From NCBI GenBank assembly GCA_964247385.1, contig CAXTUB010000009.1, forward strand, positions 45,000 through 108,999: a stretch of DNA of 64,000 nt, written 5' to 3'. The position numbers and the translations under genes were made by a program. This stretch comes from TMP-86 sp964247385. GTDB taxonomy: Bacteria; Pseudomonadota; Gammaproteobacteria; Steroidobacterales; Steroidobacteraceae. How positions within the stretch are numbered: the first letter of the stretch is position 1; the number at the start of each line of letters is the position of its first letter. The notes under the pieces were generated by a model that searched no databases, was not told where the DNA came from, and saw nothing but the letters and a program-made list of their open reading frames with translations. Below are positions 35,055 to 43,481 of this stretch, one piece after another.

Positions 35055-35740
35055 TACGAACCTCTCCGAGGTTGAAATTCAATCACGCAGTCCACGCCGT
35101 CCGGCATCAGTTGAAGCGAGACTCGGGCGCCCAACTCATATGGCAATGTCTTGAGCAAGAGCTCCCAACCAAAGCCGTTCCGCGGCTCCGTCGACGTCGA
35201 CTTCTGATGGGATTCGCCCAGCGTCGAGGTCTGATTCGTTTCGTCCGGTGTCATAGTCTGACCCGTTTCGCGCCAATGCAGCTTCACAAACCCTGCACCG
35301 TCTGCACTTGTCCAACTGACCTGCACCCTTCCTCGATCTGCGCCTAGAGCGCCATGCTGAATGGCATTGATTGTGAGCTCGTGCAAGGCGAGCGCAAGTG
35401 ATGCCGCGACCCGGCCTGACAGCGATAACGGCGCTCCCGAGATCAAGACTCGTTCTGCCGAGACACCCTGCGCCAGAAACTCCGCATTCACGAGCTCGAT
35501 CAAGTCAGGCTCCGCATCGAGCGCCCGCAGCAGCATTTCGTGAACTCGCGCCAAGGCGCCTAATCTGCCCTCAAGCAGTACTGCAAATTCCTCCGCCGCG
35601 TGCCCCCTCGTCGCCATTTGCCGAAGGATGGCGCGAATTGAGGCCAATAAACTGCGTGTCTGCCGTCGATATTCGATCAGGCGGAACCGATCGACTGGCA
35701 AAGCCTGTTCGTCGCAACTGGGTGGCGGATCTAATGGCAT
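35054..35740 (-). CDS. HWE/HisKA_2-type sensor kinase-like protein, phospho-acceptor His not evident
   Basis: A 228-aa cytosolic protein. The C-terminal ATPase region shows an N-box (LALALHELTINAIQHGAL) and a G-box-like GFGWELLLKTLPYELGARVS, as in HWE/HisKA_2 kinases. The usual HRVKN-type dimerisation helix corresponds to EYRRQTRSLLASIRAI, which has no His at the acceptor place. Between N- and G-box is an odd Thr/Ser/Glu-rich insert (DETNQTSTLGESHQKST). It lacks a sensor domain. ATG 35740 is preferred; GTG 35767 is an alternative. Its stop overlaps the receiver start. Confidence 0.7.
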   Translation of the reverse strand: MPLDPPPSCDEQALPVDRFRLIEYRRQTRSLLASIRAILRQMATRGHAAEEFAVLLEGRLGALARVHEMLLRALDAEPDLIELVNAEFLAQGVSAERVLISGAPLSLSGRVAASLALALHELTINAIQHGALGADRGRVQVSWTSADGAGFVKLHWRETGQTMTPDETNQTSTLGESHQKSTSTEPRNGFGWELLLKTLPYELGARVSLQLMPDGVDCVIEFQPRRGS

Positions 35741-35863
35741 GGTTATAGCGCCGCCGTCGATCGACACAAGATATCAGCAGCATCGAAGCATAGGCATCCT
35801 GCACTGCAACGAGCATTAACTCAGGTTAGAGTCTGGCGCGCTCCCGCATTCATTAGCGCAAGG

Positions 35864-37183
35864 CTAACCAATCGCCAGCGAGATGGATTCCATCTTGCTC
35901 TCCGCCGTCACGAGCGCTTGCCACTCATCGGTTGGGTCTCGCGCGCGGAGCCGAGTTTCGTCTTGCGGACCGGTGAAAGAGCGAAGCAGGCCCTCGAGAA
36001 CGCCAAAGTCCAGCGGCTTCAACAGATGGTGGTCGAAGCCTGCCGCTTTCGACTTGTGTCGATCCTCTTCCTGACCCCAGCCCGTCACCGCAATGAACAC
36101 CATATCCCGGCTCCAGGCCTGCGCACGCATGCGCCGCCCCACTTCGTAACCATTGATTCCAGGCAGGCCAATATCGATGATCATGACCTCCGGCTGGAAA
36201 ATCTGCGCGATGCGCATGCCTTCCGCCCCATCGCTCGCCGTCAGCGCGTCATGGCCGCTTAGCTCCAACGTCATCGCAAGCGTTTTTGCGCCATCGTCAT
36301 TGTCATCGACGATGAGAATGCGCCGGCCAACACCGTTGCTCTGATCTTGAGCAGACAGCCGCTGGGCGGTCTCGGCAGATTGCATGACCAATGGCAGATA
36401 GATGACAAACTCGCTGCCGAACCCTAAGCCATCGCTGTGAGCCATAATGGTGCCATCGTGCATTTCGACCAGGCTCTTGACGAGCGCAAGGCCGAGGCCC
36501 AGCCCGCTGCGCATCCGCTCGAGCGAGCTATCGATCTGCACGAACATATCGAAAATTCCGGCGATCTTGTCCGGCTCGATGCCAATGCCTCGGTCCTTCA
36601 CTCGCACCACGGCTTGGTCACCGTCAGCCTCGACGATCAGCTCGATGCGACCGCCTTGATGCATGAATTTGCAGGCATTGCTCAGCAAATTGCCGATCAC
36701 CTGAGCAAGCCGGCTCGCATCTGCATACAACACCATCGACCGAGAGGGCAAGGTCACGCACAGCTCATGATTCTCATGCTGCGCGATGGACCGCGCAGCT
36801 TCGACCGCTTGCTCGATAACCGTCGCCAATTCGATCCGCTGCTTGCGCAGCTCGATCTTGCCGCTGGCGATGCGGCTGACATCGAGCAGGTCATCGACCA
36901 GCCGGATCATTTGCCCAACCTGACGCTCGAGCATGTCGGACAGTTTCGATAGCACATGCGGATCGCCATCCGAACGCCGCAGGATCTGGATGGCGTTACG
37001 CATGGGCGCAAGAGGATTGCGCAGCTCGTGCGCCAGCAAGGCCAGGAACTCATCTTTGCGCCGATTAGCCTGGCGAAGCGCATCTTCGATGGCATCACGA
37101 TCGCTTGTGGGGTACATGTCCATGCTCTCCAGCGGTCCCGACGTCAGCACGCCGTTACACAAACTCGAGAACATGTTGAGCAA
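35864..37183 (-). CDS. Hybrid sensor histidine kinase with C-terminal receiver
   Basis: A 439-aa protein. The HisKA H-box LLAHELRNPLAPM is at about residues 48-60, with an N-box NLLSNACKFM and G-boxes VKDRGIGIEP and GLGLGLALVK. A C-terminal receiver follows: ILIVDDNDDGAKT, the acceptor Asp in VMIIDIGLPGINGYEVG, AVTGWG and LLKPLD. There is no transmembrane or PAS sensor segment, so the input is cytosolic or through a partner. Its last step is likely transfer to a separate histidine phosphotransferase. It lies near the receiver/HWE pair but is separated by 123 bp. Confidence 0.92.
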   Translation of the reverse strand: MLNMFSSLCNGVLTSGPLESMDMYPTSDRDAIEDALRQANRRKDEFLALLAHELRNPLAPMRNAIQILRRSDGDPHVLSKLSDMLERQVGQMIRLVDDLLDVSRIASGKIELRKQRIELATVIEQAVEAARSIAQHENHELCVTLPSRSMVLYADASRLAQVIGNLLSNACKFMHQGGRIELIVEADGDQAVVRVKDRGIGIEPDKIAGIFDMFVQIDSSLERMRSGLGLGLALVKSLVEMHDGTIMAHSDGLGFGSEFVIYLPLVMQSAETAQRLSAQDQSNGVGRRILIVDDNDDGAKTLAMTLELSGHDALTASDGAEGMRIAQIFQPEVMIIDIGLPGINGYEVGRRMRAQAWSRDMVFIAVTGWGQEEDRHKSKAAGFDHHLLKPLDFGVLEGLLRSFTGPQDETRLRARDPTDEWQALVTAESKMESISLAIG

Positions 37184-37361
37184 TACGACGAGAATATGCG
37201 CTAACGTGTGTTAATCGAATGAATGTGATTTCTAGCAACCTGTGATATTGCGTTGAACGCCTACAAACAAACCTCGCGGCACAAAAACCGCTGCGCGCGT
37301 TCGAGGTTTATCTTCAGAGCATTTTTCAAGGCGTCTTCCCAGGCATCCTTCGACGTATCCT

Positions 37362-38057
37362 TCAAGGCGCGGCGAATCGCCATTGAGCGGCCCACCATGC
37401 AACATCGGTAACAATCTGAGCCAAGACTTGATCATCACTCCGGCCGCTTCGCGCCAACACCTTGTAACCGTGGTCCGCGCCCTCGAGGTGTCTCAATGTT
37501 GCACGCGCGCCGAGCTGCGACACGACTGACTGCATGAGCGCACCTTCTGCGAGATCATCGCGCGTGCCTTGCAAGAACAGCATGGGGACCGATACCGCTC
37601 CCAGGTGCTCGGCTCGTTGAACGGAGGGCCGCTTGGCGGGATGCAATGGAAAACTCAAGAAAATCAACCCTCGAACGTGGGTGAGCAGCTCGACGGCTTG
37701 AGCCTGAGAAGTCATTCGGCCGCCGAACGATCTGCCTCCCGCGAGGAGCGGTGAGCTCGTGCACCGTACCGCCGCAGCAACCGCGGCTCTCACCGATCGA
37801 TGACAGATCGCAGGCGGATCCGGCCTCTTGCTGCCGCGCTCCATGAAAGGAAATTGATAACGCAGGCTCGACACGCCATGCTCGAGCAACCCTTGCGCCA
37901 GGCTTTCGAGAAATGGCGAGTGGACGTTCGAGCCGGCGCCCGGAGAGAGAACGAAGGCACTGAGCTCGGTGCGAGATTTCAGCCAAAGTCCCGTCACGCG
38001 CCCTGCATTTTCCACATCGATTGGGATGACTTCTGACGCAGGCCGATGTTCGGGCAT
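37362..38057 (-). CDS. Alpha/beta hydrolase, KANL3/Tex30-like family
   Basis: A 231-aa hydrolase. AFVLSPGAGSNVHSPFLESL holds the oxyanion region, the Ser nucleophile is in LAGGRSFGGRMTS, the acid in LQGTRDDLA and the His in EGADHGYKV. RYQFPFMERGSKRPDPP is typical of COG3571 predicted hydrolases. Substrate unknown. It follows the transglutaminase gene by 3 bp on the same strand. The 178 bp upstream of the hybrid kinase hold nothing recognised. Confidence 0.85.
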   Translation of the reverse strand: MPEHRPASEVIPIDVENAGRVTGLWLKSRTELSAFVLSPGAGSNVHSPFLESLAQGLLEHGVSSLRYQFPFMERGSKRPDPPAICHRSVRAAVAAAVRCTSSPLLAGGRSFGGRMTSQAQAVELLTHVRGLIFLSFPLHPAKRPSVQRAEHLGAVSVPMLFLQGTRDDLAEGALMQSVVSQLGARATLRHLEGADHGYKVLARSGRSDDQVLAQIVTDVAWWAAQWRFAAP

Positions 38058-38060
38058 GCG

Positions 38061-38867
38061 CTAGCTCACCTCATCCGTCCAGACCTTGAAAACCTTGAGC
38101 GCGAGCGACCCGAATGCCGTCGAGATCGCCACATCTCCCGCATCGCGGCCCCGCGCAATCATGATGCGCCCGATCCTGCGGGCATTATTGCGCGGATCGA
38201 ACATGTGCCACGCGCCGCTCAAATACACCTCCATGCAGGCTGCAAAATCCATGGGATCGGGCGATGCCGCAACCCCGATGTCACCGAGATACACCGTGCA
38301 GTAGCGCGCCGGAATATTCATGCATCGGCACAAGGTGATGGCCAGATGCGCAAAATCACGGCACACGCCGATCTGCTCGCGGTAGGCCTCGGATGCGGTG
38401 CGCGTGGCACGCGCATGCTGATAATGGAATTTCACGTGCCGATTGGCGAAATCGCAGATCGCCTGCACCCGCGCCCAACCGGGCTCGATGCTCGCAAACC
38501 GCTGCCACGCCTCATCCATGAGACCCTCGGTGTCGCAATAGCGGCTGGAAAGCAGGAACACCAAAGCATCGGACGGCAAGTCCTTCACAGGATGTTGCTT
38601 GGCCGAGAGCACTTCGGCCTCGGGCTCTCCCGAGTCTTCGATCAGCGCATCGGCAGTGATCCGTGATCTACCCGCGGGCAGCTCCACGCGGGTACAACGG
38701 TTGCCGAAGCCGTCGATGTACGATGTGTGCGCAGCCAAAGGCTCGAACCGCATGTCGTCCTTCTGCAAGAGCCGCTGGCCATTCGCAGGCTGCGCATGCA
38801 GCATGAAAATGACGTGCGTCGCAGCGGGCGCCTCGTATTCAATCTGATAGCCGAATCGGATCTTCAA
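38061..38867 (-). CDS. Transglutaminase-like (YebA-type) domain protein
   Basis: A 268-aa protein: N-terminal beta-rich part (MKIRFGYQIEYEAPAATHVI) followed by a transglutaminase core with Cys in REQIGVCRDFAHLAITL, then MDFAACMEVYLSGAWHMFDP and NARRIGRIMIARGRDAGD. The Cys and the Asp after W-x-M-F are present; the place usually occupied by His before the EVYL strand reads DFAACMEVYL, so the catalytic triad may be atypical. Such COG1305 proteins are likely peptidases or inactive homologues. Cotranscribed with yjbQ (15 bp) and the downstream hydrolase (3 bp). Confidence 0.82.
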   Translation of the reverse strand: MKIRFGYQIEYEAPAATHVIFMLHAQPANGQRLLQKDDMRFEPLAAHTSYIDGFGNRCTRVELPAGRSRITADALIEDSGEPEAEVLSAKQHPVKDLPSDALVFLLSSRYCDTEGLMDEAWQRFASIEPGWARVQAICDFANRHVKFHYQHARATRTASEAYREQIGVCRDFAHLAITLCRCMNIPARYCTVYLGDIGVAASPDPMDFAACMEVYLSGAWHMFDPRNNARRIGRIMIARGRDAGDVAISTAFGSLALKVFKVWTDEVS

Positions 38868-38882
38868 AGCCGCTCCCGTGCA

Positions 38883-39311
38883 TCATGAACCCAGCAAATA
38901 CAGCACGACCTTTCTGTCCTGCGGCCGGCGATGCTCGAAGAGAAAAATCCCTTGCCAGGTTCCGAGCGCAAGCTCGCCTGCGATGAGCGGAACGGCAAGC
39001 TGCACTTGCGTGAGGGCGGTTCGGATATGCGCTGGCATATCGTCGGGCCCTTCCTCGCCGTGCGTGTATCGCCCCGGATCCTCCGGAGCGATGGTTGCAA
39101 AAAACGCTTCCAAGTCCGAGCGCACTTCACTCGCTGCATTCTCTTGGATGAGAAGGGATGCGGACGTGTGTTGGCAGAACAGGGTCAACAGGCCCGTGCT
39201 CATGGCTTGCTTTGCGACCCAAGCCCGAACCGGGTCAGTGATTTCGAACAATCCGCGGCTGGGGCTGCGGAGCCGAAGCGTCGAGGTCGCCTGTCGCAAA
39301 GCATCGCTCAT
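38883..39311 (-). CDS. yjbQ: YjbQ/UPF0047 family protein
   Basis: A 142-aa protein with the three signature segments of the YjbQ family: LFCQHTSASLLIQENA, the Glu/Asp-rich HGEEGPDDMPAHIRTAL, and LALGTWQGIFLFEHR. These carry the conserved His and acidic residues. Members show weak thiamine-phosphate synthase activity, but the true role is unclear. First gene of a three-gene set with the transglutaminase and hydrolase. Confidence 0.92.
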   Translation of the reverse strand: MSDALRQATSTLRLRSPSRGLFEITDPVRAWVAKQAMSTGLLTLFCQHTSASLLIQENAASEVRSDLEAFFATIAPEDPGRYTHGEEGPDDMPAHIRTALTQVQLAVPLIAGELALGTWQGIFLFEHRRPQDRKVVLYLLGS

Positions 39312-39406
39312 GCGGGCTCGAGTGTCGCATAAGCCTGCCGCAGAGCAACCTTTTCAGTACTGTGACGCGCCTTTTCCGTCCTGTGAAGGCAAGGCGGCTC
39401 TCCAAT

Positions 39407-39826
39407 CTATTGCGTGATGAGCTCTGCGAGGCCTTCAACGAGCAAGGGAGCACCGGCTTTCATCAACGGACGAATCGCCGCCGCGATCCCCGGTGTGCGA
39501 TTGGCGTCGAGCAGGACCGGCTCGCCTGCATGCATGACGAAGTCGAGCTTTCGGAAGTCGAAGCTCAGGCGAGCTCTCTCGGCTCGCAGCGCATTCGGCA
39601 CCTCGGCGCGCTCGTAGCGCAACACTTTGCCTGCTTTGACGATGGGGTCGGATGCAACCTGTCGAGTGCAGCGCTCCTTGCTGCCCATGAATACCCATGT
39701 GCGCAGAACGTAATGCTTGCCCTCGCGTTCAGGCAGAAATTTTTCCACCACGAGATGTTCACGATGCGCGCCGCGATTCATGGCGGCGGTGTCTGAGCCT
39801 GACGAGCTTGGAGATGGCGTGGTCAT
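39407..39826 (-). pseudogene. C-terminal fragment of an ATP-grasp protein
   Basis: The 139-aa frame contains only the last part of an ATP-grasp fold: HLVVEKFLPEREGKHYVLRT, RLSFDFRKLDFVMHAGEPVL and LDANRTPGIAA, where Asp and Asn are the usual metal ligands. The N-terminal lid and ATP-binding half are missing, and the DNA upstream is the 3' part of the yjdF remnant, overlapping by 68 bp. It is most simply read as a truncated gene left by a deletion; a short functional protein cannot be ruled out. Confidence 0.6.
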
Positions 39827-40414
39827 GCCACGCCGTCAGCAGCGTCATCGCCGCGACGGACCCCGCGAGCGCACACGCCATGTCGGACTGCGTGTCCCAA
39901 GGGTCGCCTTGCGTGCCCAGAAAATCCTCGGCACCTTGCCCCATGACGAGAGCGCAGATCCACTCGACCAGCTCATAGGTGGCGCTGACGAACATCGCGA
40001 AACACACCGCGAGCGCTGCTTGCATGAATCGGCCGCGCACCAGAGCGCAGCGGATGAAGACTTCACGTGCCGCGATTGCGGGCACGAAACCCTGCAGCAA
40101 GTGACCCAGCTTGTCGTAAGGATTGCGATGCAGGCCCAACGCGTGCTGCACCCAAAAGCCTGCGGGGACGCGCGCATAGGTGTAGATGCCGCCGACGATG
40201 AGCACCACGGCGTGTACGAACAAGAGCGTGTACAAAAAGTGCGTCAGAGGAATCGACGATACGTGAGCACAAGAATCGGCAGGATCATCATCACCGGCGC
40301 GGTTTCCATCACCCACGTGAGCCGTTCATGAGGCGCGATGCCGGAGAGCGCCAACACAATGAGTAAGAGCGCGCCCAAGAGCATGGGGTAAGTTGTGCTC
40401 GATGCGATGCGCAT
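39759..40414 (-). pseudogene. yjdF: DUF2238 (YjdF-type) membrane protein, broken by a one-base frameshift
   Basis: From ATG 40414 the frame reads MRIASSTTYPMLLGALLL and continues to ILVLTYRRFL then stop. Shifting by one base at about 40246-40256 continues as PLTHFLYTLLFVHAVVLIVG, GGIYTYARVPAGFWVQ, HRNPYDKLGHLLQGFVP and SATYELVEW. Together they give a complete DUF2238 protein; intact homologues read RRFPLT at this junction. One base lost from a short G-run (on the plus strand) explains it. It may be a true pseudogene or an assembly error. The downstream gene is an ATP-grasp remnant, so local decay is plausible. Confidence 0.8.
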
Positions 40415-40470
40415 CACTTGCAAAACTCTTTCAGTATTGCAAACTATCTGCGGTCTCTATCGATACCCCG

Positions 40471-40513
40471 GAATCAGGTTGCATGTTTTCGTTAGTCCCA
40501 TGCAGCCTGATTC
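40471..40513. repeat. 15-bp inverted repeat between yidB and yjdF
   Basis: GAATCAGGTTGCATG (40471-40485) and CATGCAGCCTGATTC (40499-40513) are inverted complements with 14 of 15 matches and a 13-bp spacer. No T-run follows on either strand, so it is not a standard terminator. It may be a protein-binding site or a structured leader for yjdF. Confidence 0.6.
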
Positions 40514-40538
40514 TGGTCTTCTCACTCTCGAGACCCTC

Positions 40539-40578
40539 AGCCTGTTGAGTTTATTCAGAGCCTGTTGAGCTCATTCAG
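40539..40578. repeat. Two 20-bp tandem repeats downstream of yidB
   Basis: AGCCTGTTGAGTTTATTCAG (40539-40558) is followed directly by AGCCTGTTGAGCTCATTCAG (40559-40578), two mismatches. They lie just after the yidB stop, in the gap before yjdF. Confidence 0.7.
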
Positions 40579-40592
40579 CCTTCGGCAATTCT

Positions 40593-40925
40593 TCAGCCTT
40601 TCGGCAGTTCGCCCGTCGGCGTCATCTTGTCCACCGCCTGCGGCAGATACTGAGCAATCTTCGCCGCGACTTCATCGGTCGATACTCCAAACTTCGCCGC
40701 CAGCTGCTTGACCGTGTCCGAGCCCAGCACACGATGGACTTCATCCGTGCCGATCGAGCGGTTGGGTCCCGTGGACACCCATGATTTGACGGTTTCACCC
40801 AAACCCTGCTTTTCGAATTGCTCGACGATGGCGTGCACACCGCCGTGTTTCTGTATGAAGTCTTGCATGGATGAGACTATGGTCGCCCCTGCGAGGCCAC
40901 CCACGATGCCGTCCAATAATCCCAT
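40593..40925 (-). CDS. YidB/DUF937 family protein
   Basis: A 110-aa protein: MGLLDGIVGGLAGATI, then WVSTGPNRSIGTDEVHRVLG, FGVSTDEVAAKIAQYLPQAV and DKMTPTGELP. The SxGPNxxIxxxxxxxVLG and LPxxVDxxTPxGxLP patterns define YidB-like DUF937 proteins, which are cytosolic with no proven role. Small, probably monocistronic. Confidence 0.88.
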   Translation of the reverse strand: MGLLDGIVGGLAGATIVSSMQDFIQKHGGVHAIVEQFEKQGLGETVKSWVSTGPNRSIGTDEVHRVLGSDTVKQLAAKFGVSTDEVAAKIAQYLPQAVDKMTPTGELPKG

Positions 40926-40972
40926 ACGCCGTTGCTCCTCTGATCTCGATGTGTATGTGCCGTGCGATCTCG

Positions 40973-41641
40973 TCAGTGTGTCTGCGCCGATGCCGGGTCC
41001 TCTGGAACGTATAAGCTGACCGGCTGTTGATGCCCGGGCAGCCTCAGCGAGCGCTCGAAGCGCATGCCGATTTTGCCCAACAGACTGATCGACGCCAAAT
41101 TATCGGGAATGGTGATGGCGACCACCCGCTCGATGTGCAGCACGTCGCGCGATAACCGCATCACGGCGCGGCAGGATTCCAAAGCGTAGCCGTTCGACCA
41201 GTGCATCTGCAGAAAAGCGAAGCCGAGGTCGACATCGCGCAGAGACTCGCGTTTGACCAATCCGCAGATGCCAAGGCTTTCGCGCGATTGCTTATCCTCG
41301 ACCAAATACAGGCCGAAGCCGTTGCCGGCGTAGCTCGTCATCGGGCCCTGTTGAATGTAGCAGCGCGCATGTTCGAGCGTGCGGGCGCCCTTATCGCCGA
41401 TGAAGCGAATGAATGCCGGCTCGTTGAGAAGATGCAGAATGAACGCAGCGTCCGCCAACTCGATGTGGCGTAAACGCAGCCGCTGCGTAGTGCACACGAC
41501 CACCGGAAAATCAGGCGCGCTGCTCGCACTCCGGGATCGCAAGCCAGCGCCGCTGGGCGCTGCGCGCAGCGATGCCAGCCAGCGCGCAAGAGTTGCGCGC
41601 AGAATTGCGGGCGAGCGAGGGTGTGCCGACATCGCCCCCAA
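40973..41641 (-). CDS. GNAT family N-acetyltransferase (RimJ/RimL-like)
   Basis: A 222-aa protein. After a 45-residue Arg/Ala-rich N-terminal extension the GNAT fold begins at TTQRLRLRHIELADAAFILH, typical of RimJ/RimL-type acetyltransferases. WSNGYALESCRAVMRLSRDV holds the acetyl-CoA region, and TIPDNLASISLLGKIGMRFE is the usual C-terminal motif. Substrate unknown. The extension may be real or the start may be internal. Confidence 0.83.
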   Translation of the reverse strand: MGAMSAHPRSPAILRATLARWLASLRAAPSGAGLRSRSASSAPDFPVVVCTTQRLRLRHIELADAAFILHLLNEPAFIRFIGDKGARTLEHARCYIQQGPMTSYAGNGFGLYLVEDKQSRESLGICGLVKRESLRDVDLGFAFLQMHWSNGYALESCRAVMRLSRDVLHIERVVAITIPDNLASISLLGKIGMRFERSLRLPGHQQPVSLYVPEDPASAQTH

Positions 41642-41656
41642 ATTGTATGCGAACTG

Positions 41657-41746
41657 TTACGAAATGCTGTACAGCGTCGCGAGCGTGACGATGGCGGAGG
41701 CGACCAACAAAACGTTGTGTCCCAAGCGCGATATCGTTGCCACCAT
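41657..41746 (-). CDS. Possible 29-aa single-pass membrane peptide
   Basis: ATG 41746 is preceded by GGAGAAGGTC, a good ribosome site, and opens 29 codons to a stop: MVATISRLGHN followed by a hydrophobic stretch VLLVASAIVTLATLYSIS. The layout (short basic start, one helix, stop) is that of small membrane peptides. It occupies a 293-bp gap between the acetyltransferase and glpK that holds nothing else recognised. No homologue can be named. Confidence 0.4.
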   Translation of the reverse strand: MVATISRLGHNVLLVASAIVTLATLYSIS

Positions 41747-41934
41747 GACCTTCTCCTGCCGAACTATTTGCGGGCGCCATTATCGCTATCGAATGCGACA
41801 TTACAAGGCGATTCATGTGACACGGTCGTGACTTTTTAAAAGAAGACTTCAGGGCTCTTGAGCGGGACGCGAAGACTCGGTAGCGATGTTCCAAATGCGA
41901 CACCTGGCAGGCGCCGACGTCGGGCACGAGCGAT

Positions 41935-43449
41935 TCACACTGGATGCCAATGGAGCGATCGCGCGATAGCCTTTTGCCATCCGGCATACAGTTTCTCCCG
42001 CTGATCAGTCGTCATGCCGGGCAGCCACCGTTGGTCGACTCCCCCATGGCCCGCCAATTCCGCGCGGCTTTTCCAAAAGCCCACCGCGAGCCCCGCGGCG
42101 TGCGCGGCGCCGAGCGCCGTCGTCTCGATCATGCGCGGGCGCACCACGGGCACGTCGAGCATATCGGCTTGAAATTGCATCAACCAATCGTTCGCCACCA
42201 TGCCTCCATCGACGCGCAGCTCGCGCAGCGAGATGCCAGAGTCGCGCTGCATGGCCAGCACGACATCTTTCGTCTGGTACGCAGTGGCTTCGAGCGCGGC
42301 GCGCGCGATGTGGGCCTTGTTCGCATAGCCCGTGAGACCCGCGATGATGCCGCGCGCGCTCGGTTGCCAGTGCGGCGCATACAGGCCGGAGAACGCCGGC
42401 ACGAAATAGACATCGCCATTGTGCTCGGCTTGACGAGCCAACGCCTCGATGTCCGCGCTGCGCTGGATGAGGCCGAGATTGTCGCGCAGCCACTGCACCA
42501 GAGCGCCCGTCACCGCGATCGAGCCTTCGAGCGCATAGCACGCGCGCTCATCGCCAAAACGGTACGCGACCGTGGTGATGAGCCCGGCGTTCGACCGCAC
42601 CTGCGTCCCGCCCGTATTCATCAACAAGAAGCAGCCGGTGCCGTAGGTATTCTTGACTTCGCCCGGCGCGAAACATGTCTGCCCAACCAATGCCGCTTGC
42701 TGATCACCCAAAATGCCGGCGACGGGCACCGCCGCGAGCGAAGGATCTTTTACCTCGCCAATCACTCCGCTCGAAGAAACCACTTGCGGCAACAGATCGC
42801 GCGGTAGGCCAAAGGTTCGCAATAGCTCGTCGTCCCATTCGAGCGTATGCAGATTGAATAGTTGAGTACGGCTTGCATTGGTGACGTCGGTCAAGTGAAG
42901 GCCGCCTTCCGCTCCGCCGGTCAAATTCCATACGATCCAGCTATCCATGGTGCCGAACAACGCATCGCCTCGCTCGGCGGCGGCCCGTGCCCCGCGAACC
43001 TCATCCAGCAGCCAGCGAAGCTTCAGCGCGCTGAAATAACTCGCGAGCGGCAGGCCGGTTTTCTCGCGAAAGCGCTCCGTGCCGCCTTCGCGGGCGTAGG
43101 CTTGCACCATCCCATCGATGCGCGTGTCTTGCCAAACCAACGCATGATGCAACGGCCTGCCGGTGCGCCGATCCCACAGCACGGTGGTCTCGCGTTGATT
43201 GGTGACGCCGACGGCTGCAAGATCGCTTGCCGCGAGTCTCGCCTGCGACACGGCTGCGCGAATGACATCCGTGGTGTTGCGCCAGATTTCGAGCGCATCG
43301 TGTTCCACCCAGCCCGGGCGGGGGTGGATCTGCGCGTGCTCCTTTTGCGCAGTAGCGATGCGGCGCCCGCCACGGTCGAAGATGATGAAGCGCGTGCTCG
43401 TGGTGCCTTGATCGATCGCGCCCACATAGCACGCCTTGGTTCGGCTCAT
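41935..43449 (-). CDS. glpK: Glycerol kinase
   Basis: A 504-aa protein from ATG 43449 (MSRTKACYVGAIDQGTTSTR) with AGGGGGG upstream; E. coli GlpK is 502 aa. FGGY-kinase signatures: GAIDQGTTSTRFIIFDR, GWVEHDALEIWRNT, NQRETTVLWD, YGTGCFLLMNTG and the C-terminal LRVDGGMVANDWLMQFQADM. It phosphorylates glycerol to glycerol-3-phosphate. No glpF or glpD is next to it. Four and a half 19-bp tandem repeats lie between its start and the upstream permease stop. Confidence 0.95.
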   Translation of the reverse strand: MSRTKACYVGAIDQGTTSTRFIIFDRGGRRIATAQKEHAQIHPRPGWVEHDALEIWRNTTDVIRAAVSQARLAASDLAAVGVTNQRETTVLWDRRTGRPLHHALVWQDTRIDGMVQAYAREGGTERFREKTGLPLASYFSALKLRWLLDEVRGARAAAERGDALFGTMDSWIVWNLTGGAEGGLHLTDVTNASRTQLFNLHTLEWDDELLRTFGLPRDLLPQVVSSSGVIGEVKDPSLAAVPVAGILGDQQAALVGQTCFAPGEVKNTYGTGCFLLMNTGGTQVRSNAGLITTVAYRFGDERACYALEGSIAVTGALVQWLRDNLGLIQRSADIEALARQAEHNGDVYFVPAFSGLYAPHWQPSARGIIAGLTGYANKAHIARAALEATAYQTKDVVLAMQRDSGISLRELRVDGGMVANDWLMQFQADMLDVPVVRPRMIETTALGAAHAAGLAVGFWKSRAELAGHGGVDQRWLPGMTTDQREKLYAGWQKAIARSLHWHPV

Positions 43450-43481
43450 GCAGACCCCCCTCGCCCGTCTGTGATGGCGCA

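Noticed and set aside
37232..37438. A 68-codon minus-strand frame between the hybrid kinase and the hydrolase
   Set aside because: It overlaps the hydrolase 3' end and lacks a ribosome site.
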